This document shows, in pieces, positions 18,691-28,180 of a stretch of 64,000 nt of DNA. Every line of letters starts with the position of its first letter. The stretch's first letter is position 1. Origin of the DNA: Methanothrix sp. (GTDB taxonomy: Archaea > Halobacteriota > Methanosarcinia > Methanotrichales > Methanotrichaceae); contig JAPKXZ010000074.1 in the NCBI GenBank assembly GCA_026394555.1, forward strand, positions 92,424-156,423, written 5' to 3'. The notes below the pieces were generated by a model that was given only the letters and a program-made list of their open reading frames with translations, had not been told where the DNA came from and did not search any database. The position numbers and the translations under genes are program-made.

Positions 18691-19418
18691 AAATCGTAGC
18701 CATAGTTCAGGCTCGCATGGGGAGCTCTCGCCTGCCGGGCAAAGCGCTAAAGGATATTCATGGCAGGACCATGCTGGCCAGAGTTGTCCGGCGAGCTTTG
18801 CGCTCTGCCTTAATTGACAAGCTGGTTGTGGCAACTACCGAGAAAAAAGCCGATGATGCCATAGTCTCTGAGTGCGATTCTTTGGGCATCTCTTGTTTTC
18901 GTGGCTCGGAAGATGACGTTCTTGATCGCTACTATCAGGCGGCCAAGACTTTTTCTGCGGATTCTATCGTGCGCATAACTTCGGACTGCCCGCTCATCGA
19001 TGCGGAAATTATCGATCGTGTCGTGCAGGATTTTTTGGATAACGGCCCGGACTATGCCAGTAATACCATTGAGAGTACATATCCTCGCGGCCTGGATGTG
19101 GAGGTCTTCACCTTTGATGCCCTAAAAAAAGCATGGTGTGAAGCCTCCGCGGATTTCCAGCACGTGCACGTTACTCCTTACATCTATCAGCATCCAGAGC
19201 AGTTCAGAATACTCTCGGTAAGCGGGGATGAGGACGAGAGTCGTTATCGCTGGACGGTTGATACCAGAGAGGATCTGGCCCTTATTCGAGCCGTCTATGC
19301 AAAGATCAATAGAGATGACCTTTTCTCCTGGAGAGATGTGCTGGAGCTTTTCAGAAAGGAGCCAAATTTGGCAGAGGTAAACCGTCACATACGTCAGAAG
19401 TCTCTGGAGGAGTGCTGA
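18687..19418 (+). CDS. pseF: Pseudaminic acid cytidylyltransferase (SpsF-like)
   Basis: MKIVAIVQARMGSSRLPGKALKDI...RITSDCPLIDAEIIDRVV. Confidence 0.9.
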   Translation: MKIVAIVQARMGSSRLPGKALKDIHGRTMLARVVRRALRSALIDKLVVATTEKKADDAIVSECDSLGISCFRGSEDDVLDRYYQAAKTFSADSIVRITSDCPLIDAEIIDRVVQDFLDNGPDYASNTIESTYPRGLDVEVFTFDALKKAWCEASADFQHVHVTPYIYQHPEQFRILSVSGDEDESRYRWTVDTREDLALIRAVYAKINRDDLFSWRDVLELFRKEPNLAEVNRHIRQKSLEEC

Positions 19419-19421
19419 GAA

Positions 19422-20456
19422 ATGGTCCCAACACTGCTTATTCGGGCAGATGCCAGCCAGGAGATGGGAACCGGCCATGTTATGCGCTGCCTGGCCCTGG
19501 CCCAAGCGTGGAAGGATGTAGGCGGCAATCCTATATTTGCCATGTCTGCGAAGACAGAGTCAATTGAGTCTAGGTTGAAATCAGAAGGTTTTGAGGTTAT
19601 CTCTTTAGATGCTGATCCGGGTAGTGTAGCAGATGCTTACCAGACCGCAGATATTTCTGCCAGGAAAAATGCTTGTTTTGTGATAGTTGATGGTTATCAT
19701 TTTGGATCACTCTATCAAAAGCTTATGAAGAGCTTAGGAGTGCGATTTCTTTTTATAGATGATAATGGGCATGCGGATCATTATTATGCAGACATCGTAC
19801 TGAACCAAAATATCCATGCCGATAAAAAGCTTTACTACCATAGAGAGAATTACACAAAGCTTCTTCTTGGCACAAAATATGTTCTTCTGCGTCGTGAGTT
19901 CCGAGATTTTCGAAATTGGATCCGAGACGTACCTAATGCTGTCAGGAATATTCTGGTTACTTTTGGGGGAAGCGATCCAACCAATGCAACTTGCAAGACA
20001 ATCCAGGCTTTAGAACAATTAAACATAACGGATGTTCAAATCAGAATAGTTGCAGGGGGCAGCAACTACCGTTATTCACAACTCCAGTCCTTTGCAGAAA
20101 GTCGACATTGGATCCGGATCGACCGAAATGTGACCAATATGCCGGAATTGATGACATGGGCCGATATTGCCGTTTCTGCAGCGGGCAGTACGGTATGGGA
20201 GCTGGCTTTTATGGGCTTGCCGAGCCTGATAATGATTGTTGCAGATAATCAGTATAAAGCAGCATCCGAGCTGGATAGGACGGGATGCTTCAAATTGGTT
20301 CAAGAACATAATTTATCGGAGGAGCTCAATAAACTCTTGCTGAGCAAGTCACTCAGATCTTCATATGCACATCGCTGCAAAGACTTAGTTGATGGTGATG
20401 GTTGTATGCGTGTCTTGTCAGCTATATTTAAGGAAGTGGAGGATTTGCATGATTAA
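19422..20456 (+). CDS. pseG: UDP-2,4-diacetamido-2,4,6-trideoxy-beta-L-altropyranose hydrolase
   Basis: LLIRADASQEMGTGHVMRCLALAQAWKD...VTFGGSDPTN...ADIAVSAAGSTVWELAFMGLPSLIM. Confidence 0.92.
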   Translation: MVPTLLIRADASQEMGTGHVMRCLALAQAWKDVGGNPIFAMSAKTESIESRLKSEGFEVISLDADPGSVADAYQTADISARKNACFVIVDGYHFGSLYQKLMKSLGVRFLFIDDNGHADHYYADIVLNQNIHADKKLYYHRENYTKLLLGTKYVLLRREFRDFRNWIRDVPNAVRNILVTFGGSDPTNATCKTIQALEQLNITDVQIRIVAGGSNYRYSQLQSFAESRHWIRIDRNVTNMPELMTWADIAVSAAGSTVWELAFMGLPSLIMIVADNQYKAASELDRTGCFKLVQEHNLSEELNKLLLSKSLRSSYAHRCKDLVDGDGCMRVLSAIFKEVEDLHD

Positions 20457-21000
20457 CGTTCGTGATGTATCTCTAGATGATATCGAAAAAATAAGGACTT
20501 GGAGGAATAACCCCGCCGTAGCTAAATATATGTATACTGATCACTATATATCTCTCGAAGAACATCAGCGCTGGTTCAATCGTATCCATGCAGATCCCTC
20601 GATGAGATACTGGATTATAGTAAGCGATGGAACTGATGTTGGTGTAATTGGGCTTTCTAATATAGATCATGTGAACAAGCGCGCATCTTGGGCATTCTAC
20701 CTTGCGGAAGAGAGTGCAAGAGGAAAAGGCATTGGCAGCTACCTGGAATATTTTATATTAAATTACTCATTTGAGGATCTCAAGCTTAATAAACTATGTT
20801 GTGAGGTACTTGATATAAATAAGAATGTAGTAGATATGCATAAATCATTTGGTTTTAAAGAAGAAGGATACTTTAGGCAACACATTTGGAAAATTGATGA
20901 GGCACATGATGTCCATGTCCTCGCGATTCTAGCAGTAGAGTGGGCGGCAATTAAAGATAGCATATGCGTTCGCCTAAAGCAGAAGGGTGTCCTACCGTGA
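20449..21000 (+). CDS. pseH: GNAT acetyltransferase, PseH-like
   Basis: INVRDVSLDDIEKIRTWRNNPAVAKYMYTDHYISLEEHQRWF...LAEESARGKGIGSYLEYF. Confidence 0.88.
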   Translation: MINVRDVSLDDIEKIRTWRNNPAVAKYMYTDHYISLEEHQRWFNRIHADPSMRYWIIVSDGTDVGVIGLSNIDHVNKRASWAFYLAEESARGKGIGSYLEYFILNYSFEDLKLNKLCCEVLDINKNVVDMHKSFGFKEEGYFRQHIWKIDEAHDVHVLAILAVEWAAIKDSICVRLKQKGVLP

Positions 21001-21743
21001 AAACTAATAGAGAGCTTACGGCTCTGATTACAGGCAGCTCGCGCGGAATTGGCAAAGCTATTGCAGTTGAGCTTGCGTCCTATGGAATATCAATAATTCT
21101 CAATTATATTGATAGCGATGATGAAGCTGCTGGATTATCTCAAGAGATGCACAATAATGGCCGGAACGTGCTTGCTATAAAGGCGGATGTGGCTGATAGA
21201 TCACAGGTAAAACTGATGGTTGCAAGAACGGTTGAGGAGTTTGGAAAGATAGATATTCTGGTCAACAATGCTGGCATCACATTGGATAAGACCATCAAGA
21301 ACCTATCTTACAGTGATTGGGATTCAGTTCTATCTGTGAATCTGACGGGCGTATTTAATGTGACGAAAGAAGTACTTCCTCATATGATCCCATTAGGGCG
21401 AGGTTGTATTATTAATATTTCATCAGTTATAGGTCAAACCGGGGCAGTCGGTCAGTCGAATTATTCGGCATCTAAGGCGGGCGTAATTGGTTTTTCGAAG
21501 TCATGTGCCTTAGAGGTGGCTAGATACGGCATTACTGTAAATGCAATTTGTCCAGGATATGTAGAGACTGACATGCTCAAAGCTGTACCTGCAGATGTTT
21601 TGGATAAGATAAAGCAACGTATTCCCCTTCGACGTTTTGCCAGGCCAGAGGAGATCGCAAAGTTGGTTCGTTTTTTAGCAACGGATGGAGATTATATCAC
21701 TGGCCAGTGCATTAACATTAATGGTGGCGTATTTACTGGATAA
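20997..21743 (+). CDS. SDR family oxidoreductase (FabG-like)
   Basis: ALITGSSRGIGKAIAVEL...VNNAGITLDKT...YSASKAGVIGFSK...INGGVFTG; GTGA overlap with the pseH stop. Confidence 0.9.
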   Translation: MKTNRELTALITGSSRGIGKAIAVELASYGISIILNYIDSDDEAAGLSQEMHNNGRNVLAIKADVADRSQVKLMVARTVEEFGKIDILVNNAGITLDKTIKNLSYSDWDSVLSVNLTGVFNVTKEVLPHMIPLGRGCIINISSVIGQTGAVGQSNYSASKAGVIGFSKSCALEVARYGITVNAICPGYVETDMLKAVPADVLDKIKQRIPLRRFARPEEIAKLVRFLATDGDYITGQCININGGVFTG

Positions 21744-21778
21744 GCTAATATAATTTTAATCATTGATAAGATGATATT

Positions 21779-22843
21779 ATGAGCGGTTTAATCGAGATCG
21801 ATGGGACACAAATTGGACCTGGCTTGCCGGTTTACATTATTGCCGAGATATCGGCTAATCATAACCAGAGCTACGATGAGGCCGTAAAATTAATTCATGC
21901 CGCCAAGAACGCCGGTGCAGATGCTGTTAAGCTGCAGACCTACACTCCCGACACCATAACTATCGACTGCAAGAGCGAGATTTTCCGCATTGGCACGGGC
22001 ACTTTGTGGGAGGGCAGGTTCCTTTACGACCTCTATGGCGAGGCTTATACCCCCTGGGAATGGCATGCCGGATTATTTGAAGAGGCAAGATCGCTGGAGA
22101 TGGATATATTCTCCACAGCCTTCGATCCGTCAGCCGTGGATTTCTTGGAAGAGCTATCTGTTCCCGTGCATAAGATAGCTTCGTTTGAGATCGTAGACAT
22201 ACCACTCATTGAGAAGATGGCGGCCACCGGCAAGCCTTTGATCATTTCCACAGGCATGGCCACCTTAGGAGAGATTGAAGAGGCGGTGCAGGCGGCGCGC
22301 GGTGCCGGTGCCAAGCAGATCGCACTTCTCAAATGCACCAGTGCCTATCCTGCCACTGCCGAGGAGATGAACCTATGCACCATTCCCCACCTCGCGGAGG
22401 CATTCGGCGTTCCTGTGGGCCTGTCGGACCACACACTGGGCATAGAGGTGCCAGTGGCCGCGGTCTGTATGGGTGCATGCATAATCGAGAAGCATTTTAC
22501 TCTTTCTCGGTCAAAATCCGGACCGGACAGTGCCTTTTCCCTTGAGCCGCATGAATTTAAGTCAATGGTCAAGGCCATACGCATCGCTGAGAAGTCCTTG
22601 GGGAAGGTGCACTACGGCGTTAGCGCAGAGGAGGCCAAGAGCAAGGTCTTCAGGAAGTCCCTCTTTATTGTAAAGGATGTCAAAGAGGGAGAGATTTTAA
22701 CACACGAAAACGTTCGGTCCATACGTCCCGGCTACGGCCTTCACCCAAGACATTTGAAGGACGTGCTTGGTAGGCACGTTGCGTATGATTTGAGGAAGGG
22801 CACACCTCTGACTTTTGATATGATAAGCAGGCGAGACACATGA
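21779..22843 (+). CDS. pseI: Pseudaminic acid synthase with SAF domain
   Basis: VYIIAEISANHNQSYDEAVKLIHAAKNAGADAVKLQTYTPDTITID...GLSDHTLGIEVPVAAV...EKHFTLSRSKSGPDSAFS. Confidence 0.95.
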   Translation: MSGLIEIDGTQIGPGLPVYIIAEISANHNQSYDEAVKLIHAAKNAGADAVKLQTYTPDTITIDCKSEIFRIGTGTLWEGRFLYDLYGEAYTPWEWHAGLFEEARSLEMDIFSTAFDPSAVDFLEELSVPVHKIASFEIVDIPLIEKMAATGKPLIISTGMATLGEIEEAVQAARGAGAKQIALLKCTSAYPATAEEMNLCTIPHLAEAFGVPVGLSDHTLGIEVPVAAVCMGACIIEKHFTLSRSKSGPDSAFSLEPHEFKSMVKAIRIAEKSLGKVHYGVSAEEAKSKVFRKSLFIVKDVKEGEILTHENVRSIRPGYGLHPRHLKDVLGRHVAYDLRKGTPLTFDMISRRDT

Positions 22844-22856
22844 AATTGGGGATATT

Positions 22857-23540
22857 ATGATTATTGAAGAAATTGATAAAGCGTTTCATTGCGGCAAACG
22901 TCCCGGCAAGTTTCATTTTAAGATACGTGTGGGTGATAAATACGCAATAATTAGGAAATTTGTCTCGGGAAAAAATATCCTGGATATTGGTTGCACAGGT
23001 GGTGATCCTGATGCATATTCCAATGAACTCTGGGTCCATGGGTATATTAAAAGGCACGCGAAATCTGCAAAAGGCCTAGATCTCAATAAAAATGAGGTGG
23101 AACGGTTGAATGGTCTAGGATATGATATAGTTGTTGGAAATGCAGAAAATTTCAATTTGAATGAGACATTTGATGTTGTTTTTTCGGGCGATTTGATTGA
23201 GCACCTATCTAATCCAGGACTATTTTTGAAAAGTGCCAGGTTGCATATGGGACAAGAGAGCCGTTTAATCCTTGTGACACCTAATCCCTATAGATATGGT
23301 CGTATTATAGATATAGTATTAAGAGGATATGTGCGCAACCATGCTGATCATACCTGCTGGTTTGATCCTGTTACGTTATCTCAGTTATTAGATTTTCATG
23401 ACCTCAGAGTGGAAACAATATATTGGACAGGATATACAAAGAGATTCATTAAATATCTAGGCACCTCGGTTATCGATAAGCTGTCATTTAAGGGGATACT
23501 TGCCCAAGACTTCATTATTGTGGCAAAGATGAAGACTTGA
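22857..23540 (+). CDS. SAM-dependent methyltransferase
   Basis: KNILDIGCTGGDPDAY...GLDLNKNEVERLNGLGYDIVVGNAENF...DVVFSGDLIEHLSNPGLFL. Confidence 0.88.
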   Translation: MIIEEIDKAFHCGKRPGKFHFKIRVGDKYAIIRKFVSGKNILDIGCTGGDPDAYSNELWVHGYIKRHAKSAKGLDLNKNEVERLNGLGYDIVVGNAENFNLNETFDVVFSGDLIEHLSNPGLFLKSARLHMGQESRLILVTPNPYRYGRIIDIVLRGYVRNHADHTCWFDPVTLSQLLDFHDLRVETIYWTGYTKRFIKYLGTSVIDKLSFKGILAQDFIIVAKMKT

Positions 23541-23561
23541 GATTATTATTATTCCTTTCTC

Positions 23562-25067
23562 CTAAACATTTGCCAATTTGATTAGAAGGCTTACCACTCT
23601 GTCTGTTGCCAATCCATCCATTTTATAAAGATAGTTCTCAACATATCCAGTCCTGTTAGATGCGAGTTCGGAATCATCGGAAAGCAGCCCTTTAATGCCT
23701 TCTTTAAGGTCAGCCTTTGCATATATTCCCAAGGCTACACCTTCTTGAACGTATTCCACCGTATCAGGTTCCCCGCTGAGGTTTAAGATTATTACCGGCT
23801 TATTGAGAGCCACTGCTTCCATAACCGTTGTAGAAGCTTTGGCGACAACCAGATTGCTGATGAAAAGCAACTCATAAGTATCCGCATCCCTGGGAGCAAT
23901 CAGGCAATTTATTTGATAATCCTCGATATATCTTCTCATCTTCTCTGTGAAAATTTTTCCCTCGGCAGGATGTTGTTTTATGATCAGGGTGATGCCCCGT
24001 AGATCCTTTATGGCTCCGAACACTGCTTGGAAGTTTGCGGTATTCTCTTCCTCACTCACTACATGGCACTGAGTCGTCCAAAGAACGATCTTACTACTAG
24101 GATCAATTTTATGCTCATTAAAAAATTCAGTTCGGGAATATATCTCAGAGGCGTTGCTGAGCACATCGTATCGAGGAAGACCCGTAATCAATACATTTTC
24201 CGCTTCATTGTGTCTCTCTTTGAGTTTTGCGAAATTCCGACCCGAGGATAAAAAGAATTCCGGCCTCAGGCCATGCTCTTGAAAGATTAATTCCTTGCAT
24301 TCCTCTAAATAGTTGGCCATCCTCGCCGATTGAAGGACGACCATTTTGGCATTGCTGTTCAGCGGCCGGGTGTACATGCAATCATCATTTGATACAATCA
24401 CCTTGGGTTTTTTCTGGGAAAACATTCTCGCCATACTGTATCCCATTAATGCAATTCGCAAGAGCATTCTGGGTCGAAAAAAATTGGATGCCGTCGATGT
24501 TACATGGTTGCAGTCTAAATAATTCAGTCTTTTCAAAAATTCTTTATTATAAAAAACCCATTTAAAATAGATCTTTGTAGCGGTATATATCGATCCAGCT
24601 ATGTCCATCAAAGTTGCATAATGGTATTTATCGTAGCTATCGTCGATGATATACAGATGGTGTTTACATTCAGGACATCTTCGAGCCAATTCATCGATCA
24701 CGCTATAGAATATGTAATCCCCTGTCAAATATCCCGACTTGATCTTTGCTTTCACCTGTCGATCCCTAGATATAAAAAGGAAATCCGTTCTTGCATTGCT
24801 TTTTTTCCGTGCAATTCCTCTGATCAGGGCAAATATCTTGTTGAATCTTAAACGTTTGACGGTCTCGATTGCCGGCCTATATGCGGCATTTGATTTCTTT
24901 AAAGTTACATAGCCGACATATTCATTTATGAACAAATATCTTATAGTAAATGGGCCGATCTCTCCTTGAAGTAGCTCTTGAAGACCTCTATCTTGCAGGG
25001 CTCTTCTCAGTTCTGCAGCGTAATGACTTTCCAATAGAGATTGATTGTTTTTTAGGTTTCCTGACAT
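23562..25067 (-). CDS. Putative GT-B glycosyl/glycerophosphotransferase-like protein
   Basis: ITGLPRYDVLSNA...ILWTTQ...ITLIIKQHPAEG...LVVAKASTTVMEAVALNKPVIILNLSGEPD (CDP-glycerol transferase/GT-B-like). Confidence 0.7.
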   Translation of the reverse strand: MSGNLKNNQSLLESHYAAELRRALQDRGLQELLQGEIGPFTIRYLFINEYVGYVTLKKSNAAYRPAIETVKRLRFNKIFALIRGIARKKSNARTDFLFISRDRQVKAKIKSGYLTGDYIFYSVIDELARRCPECKHHLYIIDDSYDKYHYATLMDIAGSIYTATKIYFKWVFYNKEFLKRLNYLDCNHVTSTASNFFRPRMLLRIALMGYSMARMFSQKKPKVIVSNDDCMYTRPLNSNAKMVVLQSARMANYLEECKELIFQEHGLRPEFFLSSGRNFAKLKERHNEAENVLITGLPRYDVLSNASEIYSRTEFFNEHKIDPSSKIVLWTTQCHVVSEEENTANFQAVFGAIKDLRGITLIIKQHPAEGKIFTEKMRRYIEDYQINCLIAPRDADTYELLFISNLVVAKASTTVMEAVALNKPVIILNLSGEPDTVEYVQEGVALGIYAKADLKEGIKGLLSDDSELASNRTGYVENYLYKMDGLATDRVVSLLIKLANV

Positions 25068-25116
25068 TTTGGTATTCAACTCACAAATCAATGAATATCG
25101 TATGTATATTATTCTT

Positions 25117-26214
25117 TTATTGCTTGCCCAATTCATCCTGATACAAAATTGCAATCCTTTTCGCAATCTTATTCCACATAAACTGATCTGCATAATTCAA
25201 AATTGCATCAGTATTCCAATCACGATCTAGCGCCCTTATCACTGCCTCTGCAAGTCCATTTACGTCCGTTGGCTCCACGAGAATGCCTAGATTCTCATCA
25301 ACTATTATCTCGGGAATGCCCCCCACCCTCGTGCCGATAAATGGCTTTCCGCAGCCTAGAGCTTCGAACATTACAGTAGGATTGCCTTCGCTTAAGCTGG
25401 GAAGGACAAAGAGATCACAACTGCACATCCAAAGTACTATCTCTTCAATGGGCTTATTGCCCCCTGCTAAGATAACGCTATTCTGCAGATCGCATTCATT
25501 GATTAGCGATTTAAGATGATCTCTTCGCGAGCCTTTTCCTACTATATAAAGACAGATATTCTTTCTGCATGCATCAACAATTTTCATTGCCCGAATTAAA
25601 TATTCTTGTCCCTTATAACTTTCCAGGGCGGCCAGGTTTAGGAGAATCCGCTTATCTTGAGGCAGGTTTAGTATCTCCCTTGCCGCTCTCTTATCCATGG
25701 GTTTGAATTTCTCTGCAGAAAAGCCGTTGGGAAGATAAACCAGCTTTGACAGGTCTATATTTATCTTCTTAAACTCATCTAAATCAGCCCTGTTGACTCT
25801 GATTATCCTGTCAGCATTTCGCCAGGCGTAAAGGAGATTTTTGTCGCCTGATGCTATTTCATTAATAAACCAGTTCCGATCTTCATGAACTGTCAAGATC
25901 AGTCTCTTTCCCAAGGACTTTTTAAGTTTTGCACCAACATATCCAGATGGAAAGGTAAAATGAGCATGAATCAAATCGAAATCTAATCCATTTTTTTTAA
26001 TCACTTTTTTCGCACTTCTCAGTCCTTCATCCCCCCTTCGCTTCCTGGAAAACTCAAGAGGCAGTGCCCAAGGCCTGGCAAAATATACTTCTACATTATC
26101 ATATTTGTAGTCCTCTGCATATCCATCCCACCGTCCTTTGCTATCCATAAAGTCAAAGTGCGACAGGAACTTTGGCACAAAAGGCGCGAGAGATATGACG
26201 TATACTTTTTTCAC
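25117..26214 (-). CDS. Glycosyltransferase family 4
   Basis: IHAHFTFPSGYVGAKL...LLNLAALESYKGQEYLIRAM...VLPSLSEGNPTVMFEALGCGKPFIGTRVGGIPEII. Confidence 0.93.
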   Translation of the reverse strand: MKKVYVISLAPFVPKFLSHFDFMDSKGRWDGYAEDYKYDNVEVYFARPWALPLEFSRKRRGDEGLRSAKKVIKKNGLDFDLIHAHFTFPSGYVGAKLKKSLGKRLILTVHEDRNWFINEIASGDKNLLYAWRNADRIIRVNRADLDEFKKINIDLSKLVYLPNGFSAEKFKPMDKRAAREILNLPQDKRILLNLAALESYKGQEYLIRAMKIVDACRKNICLYIVGKGSRRDHLKSLINECDLQNSVILAGGNKPIEEIVLWMCSCDLFVLPSLSEGNPTVMFEALGCGKPFIGTRVGGIPEIIVDENLGILVEPTDVNGLAEAVIRALDRDWNTDAILNYADQFMWNKIAKRIAILYQDELGKQ

Positions 26215-26314
26215 ATAATCTTTCAGGCATTCAATCTGGTTTTTTACGAAGGACGAGCTTATCTGATCTTTAGCGTGCGGGTATCTGTCGGATACGACCA
26301 GAAGGTTGCAGTCT

Positions 26315-28180
26315 CTAAGCTCTTTCGTAGTACATCACCCCATGCTTTGGCGGATCTATGAAAATTCTCAGCCACAGCTCAATGGCAATGATTCTCCACA
26401 GAGCTTCCTCATGATTTTTCTTGCCGCTCGTGTGTTCCGCAAATAGCCGCCCTACCTCATCAGGCTTCCAGTACTTTCTATTTCGGAAATCATCTGAATT
26501 GATCAGGCTTGCCATAAATGCTATAAAATCAGGAGATCTCATCCAGGATTCGTCGGGAGTGGCAAATCCGATCTTGTCTTTTCGCTCCAATATCCGGTCG
26601 GAGACAAGTCCCTTCATTGCTTTTCTCAGGATGTATTTAGTCGTTCCCTTTCGAATCTTTAAGCCGGAGGGAAGTGACAATGCCAGTTCCACCAGCCGGT
26701 AATCGAGAAACGGAACTCTGGACTCGATAGACCAGCGCATGGAGTTCTTGTCCTCGTATCTGAGGAGCTGCGGTATGCTGTAGCGGGTCAGATCGCTATG
26801 TAGTGCCCGGTTCAAATCAAAGCCCCGATCGGTCAGGGGATTGGCAAGGGCAACACCATTGAATCCTTTCAGGTACTTCCTGCGAGAAAGCCACAGGTTC
26901 TGAAGGATGCCCTCTGAAAGCCCCAGAGTGCTGAGTATTGTCATGGCTGGAAAAAGCACCATGTCCTGGAGCTTGCTTTTCATCCTCTTTGCGGTCTCCA
27001 TGGTTTCCCCCATTCGAAGATGGAGCAGAGACTCAAAAAGGTAATATTTGTAATATATAAAATAGCCTGCAAAAATCTCATCGCTGCCCTGGCCATCCAG
27101 CAGCACCTTCATGCCGGCTTTATTGGCCAGCTGCATTACTTTATACTGCCCGTAGATGCTCAGGGACCCAAAGGGTTCCTCTTGCGTCCAGATCAAATCA
27201 AACAGATCCTTCTGGAGATCATCTGAGGAGGGGCTTACCTTGTGCGCTTCGACTTTTGCGGCTGCCACCACCTCATCTATAAACGAGGATTCATCCAGCT
27301 TTTTGCCGGGAAAGACCATGGAGAAGGTCTTTATCACACAGGTCTCGCTGTTTTTTCTCATGGCATGAACAATAGAAGAGGAGTCTATGCCGCCGCTAAG
27401 GCAGGAGCCGACTGGCACATCAGATATAAGACGGTAGCGCACGCTGTCCATAAAGAGCTCTCTTATTCTTTTTGCCGCATCCTCTTCCGTTATATTACCT
27501 TCATCCGACAGCCTGTCGGCCAGGTCATACCACCGGAATATGTTCATCGTGCCCCGGGAGAGATCATAGATCATGCTCTCTCCCGGCATGAGACGGCTTA
27601 TGCCCATGAAGAATGTCTCTTTGGTGTGATCCACAAAGCCCAAAACCAGAAAATCATAGACTGCTTTGTCGCTGGGCATCCGTCTAATGGAGTGCTGCAA
27701 AATGCCCTTGATCTCGGAGGAAAAGATCAGGCCGTTTTTATCTTGGCAGAAATAGAGCGGTTTTACACCGAACCGATCACGAGAGAAGAAGATTGTTCCT
27801 TTATTCTTATCGTAAATGGCAAAGGCCCACATGCCGTTGAACCTCTCCACGCAATCGGTCCCCCACTCCTCATAAGCGTGAATTATGACCTCGGTATCTG
27901 TATTTGACGAGAACTTATGGCCGCTCTTCTCCAGCGTTGCTCGTATTTCTTGAAAGTTATAAATCTCTCCATTGAAGACAATCCAGATGCTTGCATCCTC
28001 ATTGCACTTGGGCTGCCGTCCAGCAGGAGAGAGGTCAATGATCGCTAGCCTGCGGTGGCCCAAAGATATTCTATCATCGACGTAGGTGCTCTGATCGTCC
28101 GGCCCGCGGTGCTGCAGGGCCAGGTTCATTTTCTCGATCAGATCGGGGTCCTTCCAAGTAAATCCGTTAATGCCGCAGAT
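26315..28180 (-). CDS. asnB: Asparagine synthase (glutamine-hydrolysing), apparent ATC start codon
   Basis: ORF-track start at 28129 lacks the catalytic Cys. Upstream in frame the sequence reads ATC-TGC-GGC-ATT-AAC-GGA-TTT = (M)CGINGF. Downstream MNLALQHRGPDDQ...FNGEIYN...SCLSGGIDSSSIVHAM. Confidence 0.88.
   Translation of the reverse strand: MCGINGFTWKDPDLIEKMNLALQHRGPDDQSTYVDDRISLGHRRLAIIDLSPAGRQPKCNEDASIWIVFNGEIYNFQEIRATLEKSGHKFSSNTDTEVIIHAYEEWGTDCVERFNGMWAFAIYDKNKGTIFFSRDRFGVKPLYFCQDKNGLIFSSEIKGILQHSIRRMPSDKAVYDFLVLGFVDHTKETFFMGISRLMPGESMIYDLSRGTMNIFRWYDLADRLSDEGNITEEDAAKRIRELFMDSVRYRLISDVPVGSCLSGGIDSSSIVHAMRKNSETCVIKTFSMVFPGKKLDESSFIDEVVAAAKVEAHKVSPSSDDLQKDLFDLIWTQEEPFGSLSIYGQYKVMQLANKAGMKVLLDGQGSDEIFAGYFIYYKYYLFESLLHLRMGETMETAKRMKSKLQDMVLFPAMTILSTLGLSEGILQNLWLSRRKYLKGFNGVALANPLTDRGFDLNRALHSDLTRYSIPQLLRYEDKNSMRWSIESRVPFLDYRLVELALSLPSGLKIRKGTTKYILRKAMKGLVSDRILERKDKIGFATPDESWMRSPDFIAFMASLINSDDFRNRKYWKPDEVGRLFAEHTSGKKNHEEALWRIIAIELWLRIFIDPPKHGVMYYERA

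Noticed and set aside
27242-27907. 221-aa plus-strand ORF within asnB
   Set aside because: Antisense shadow of asnB.
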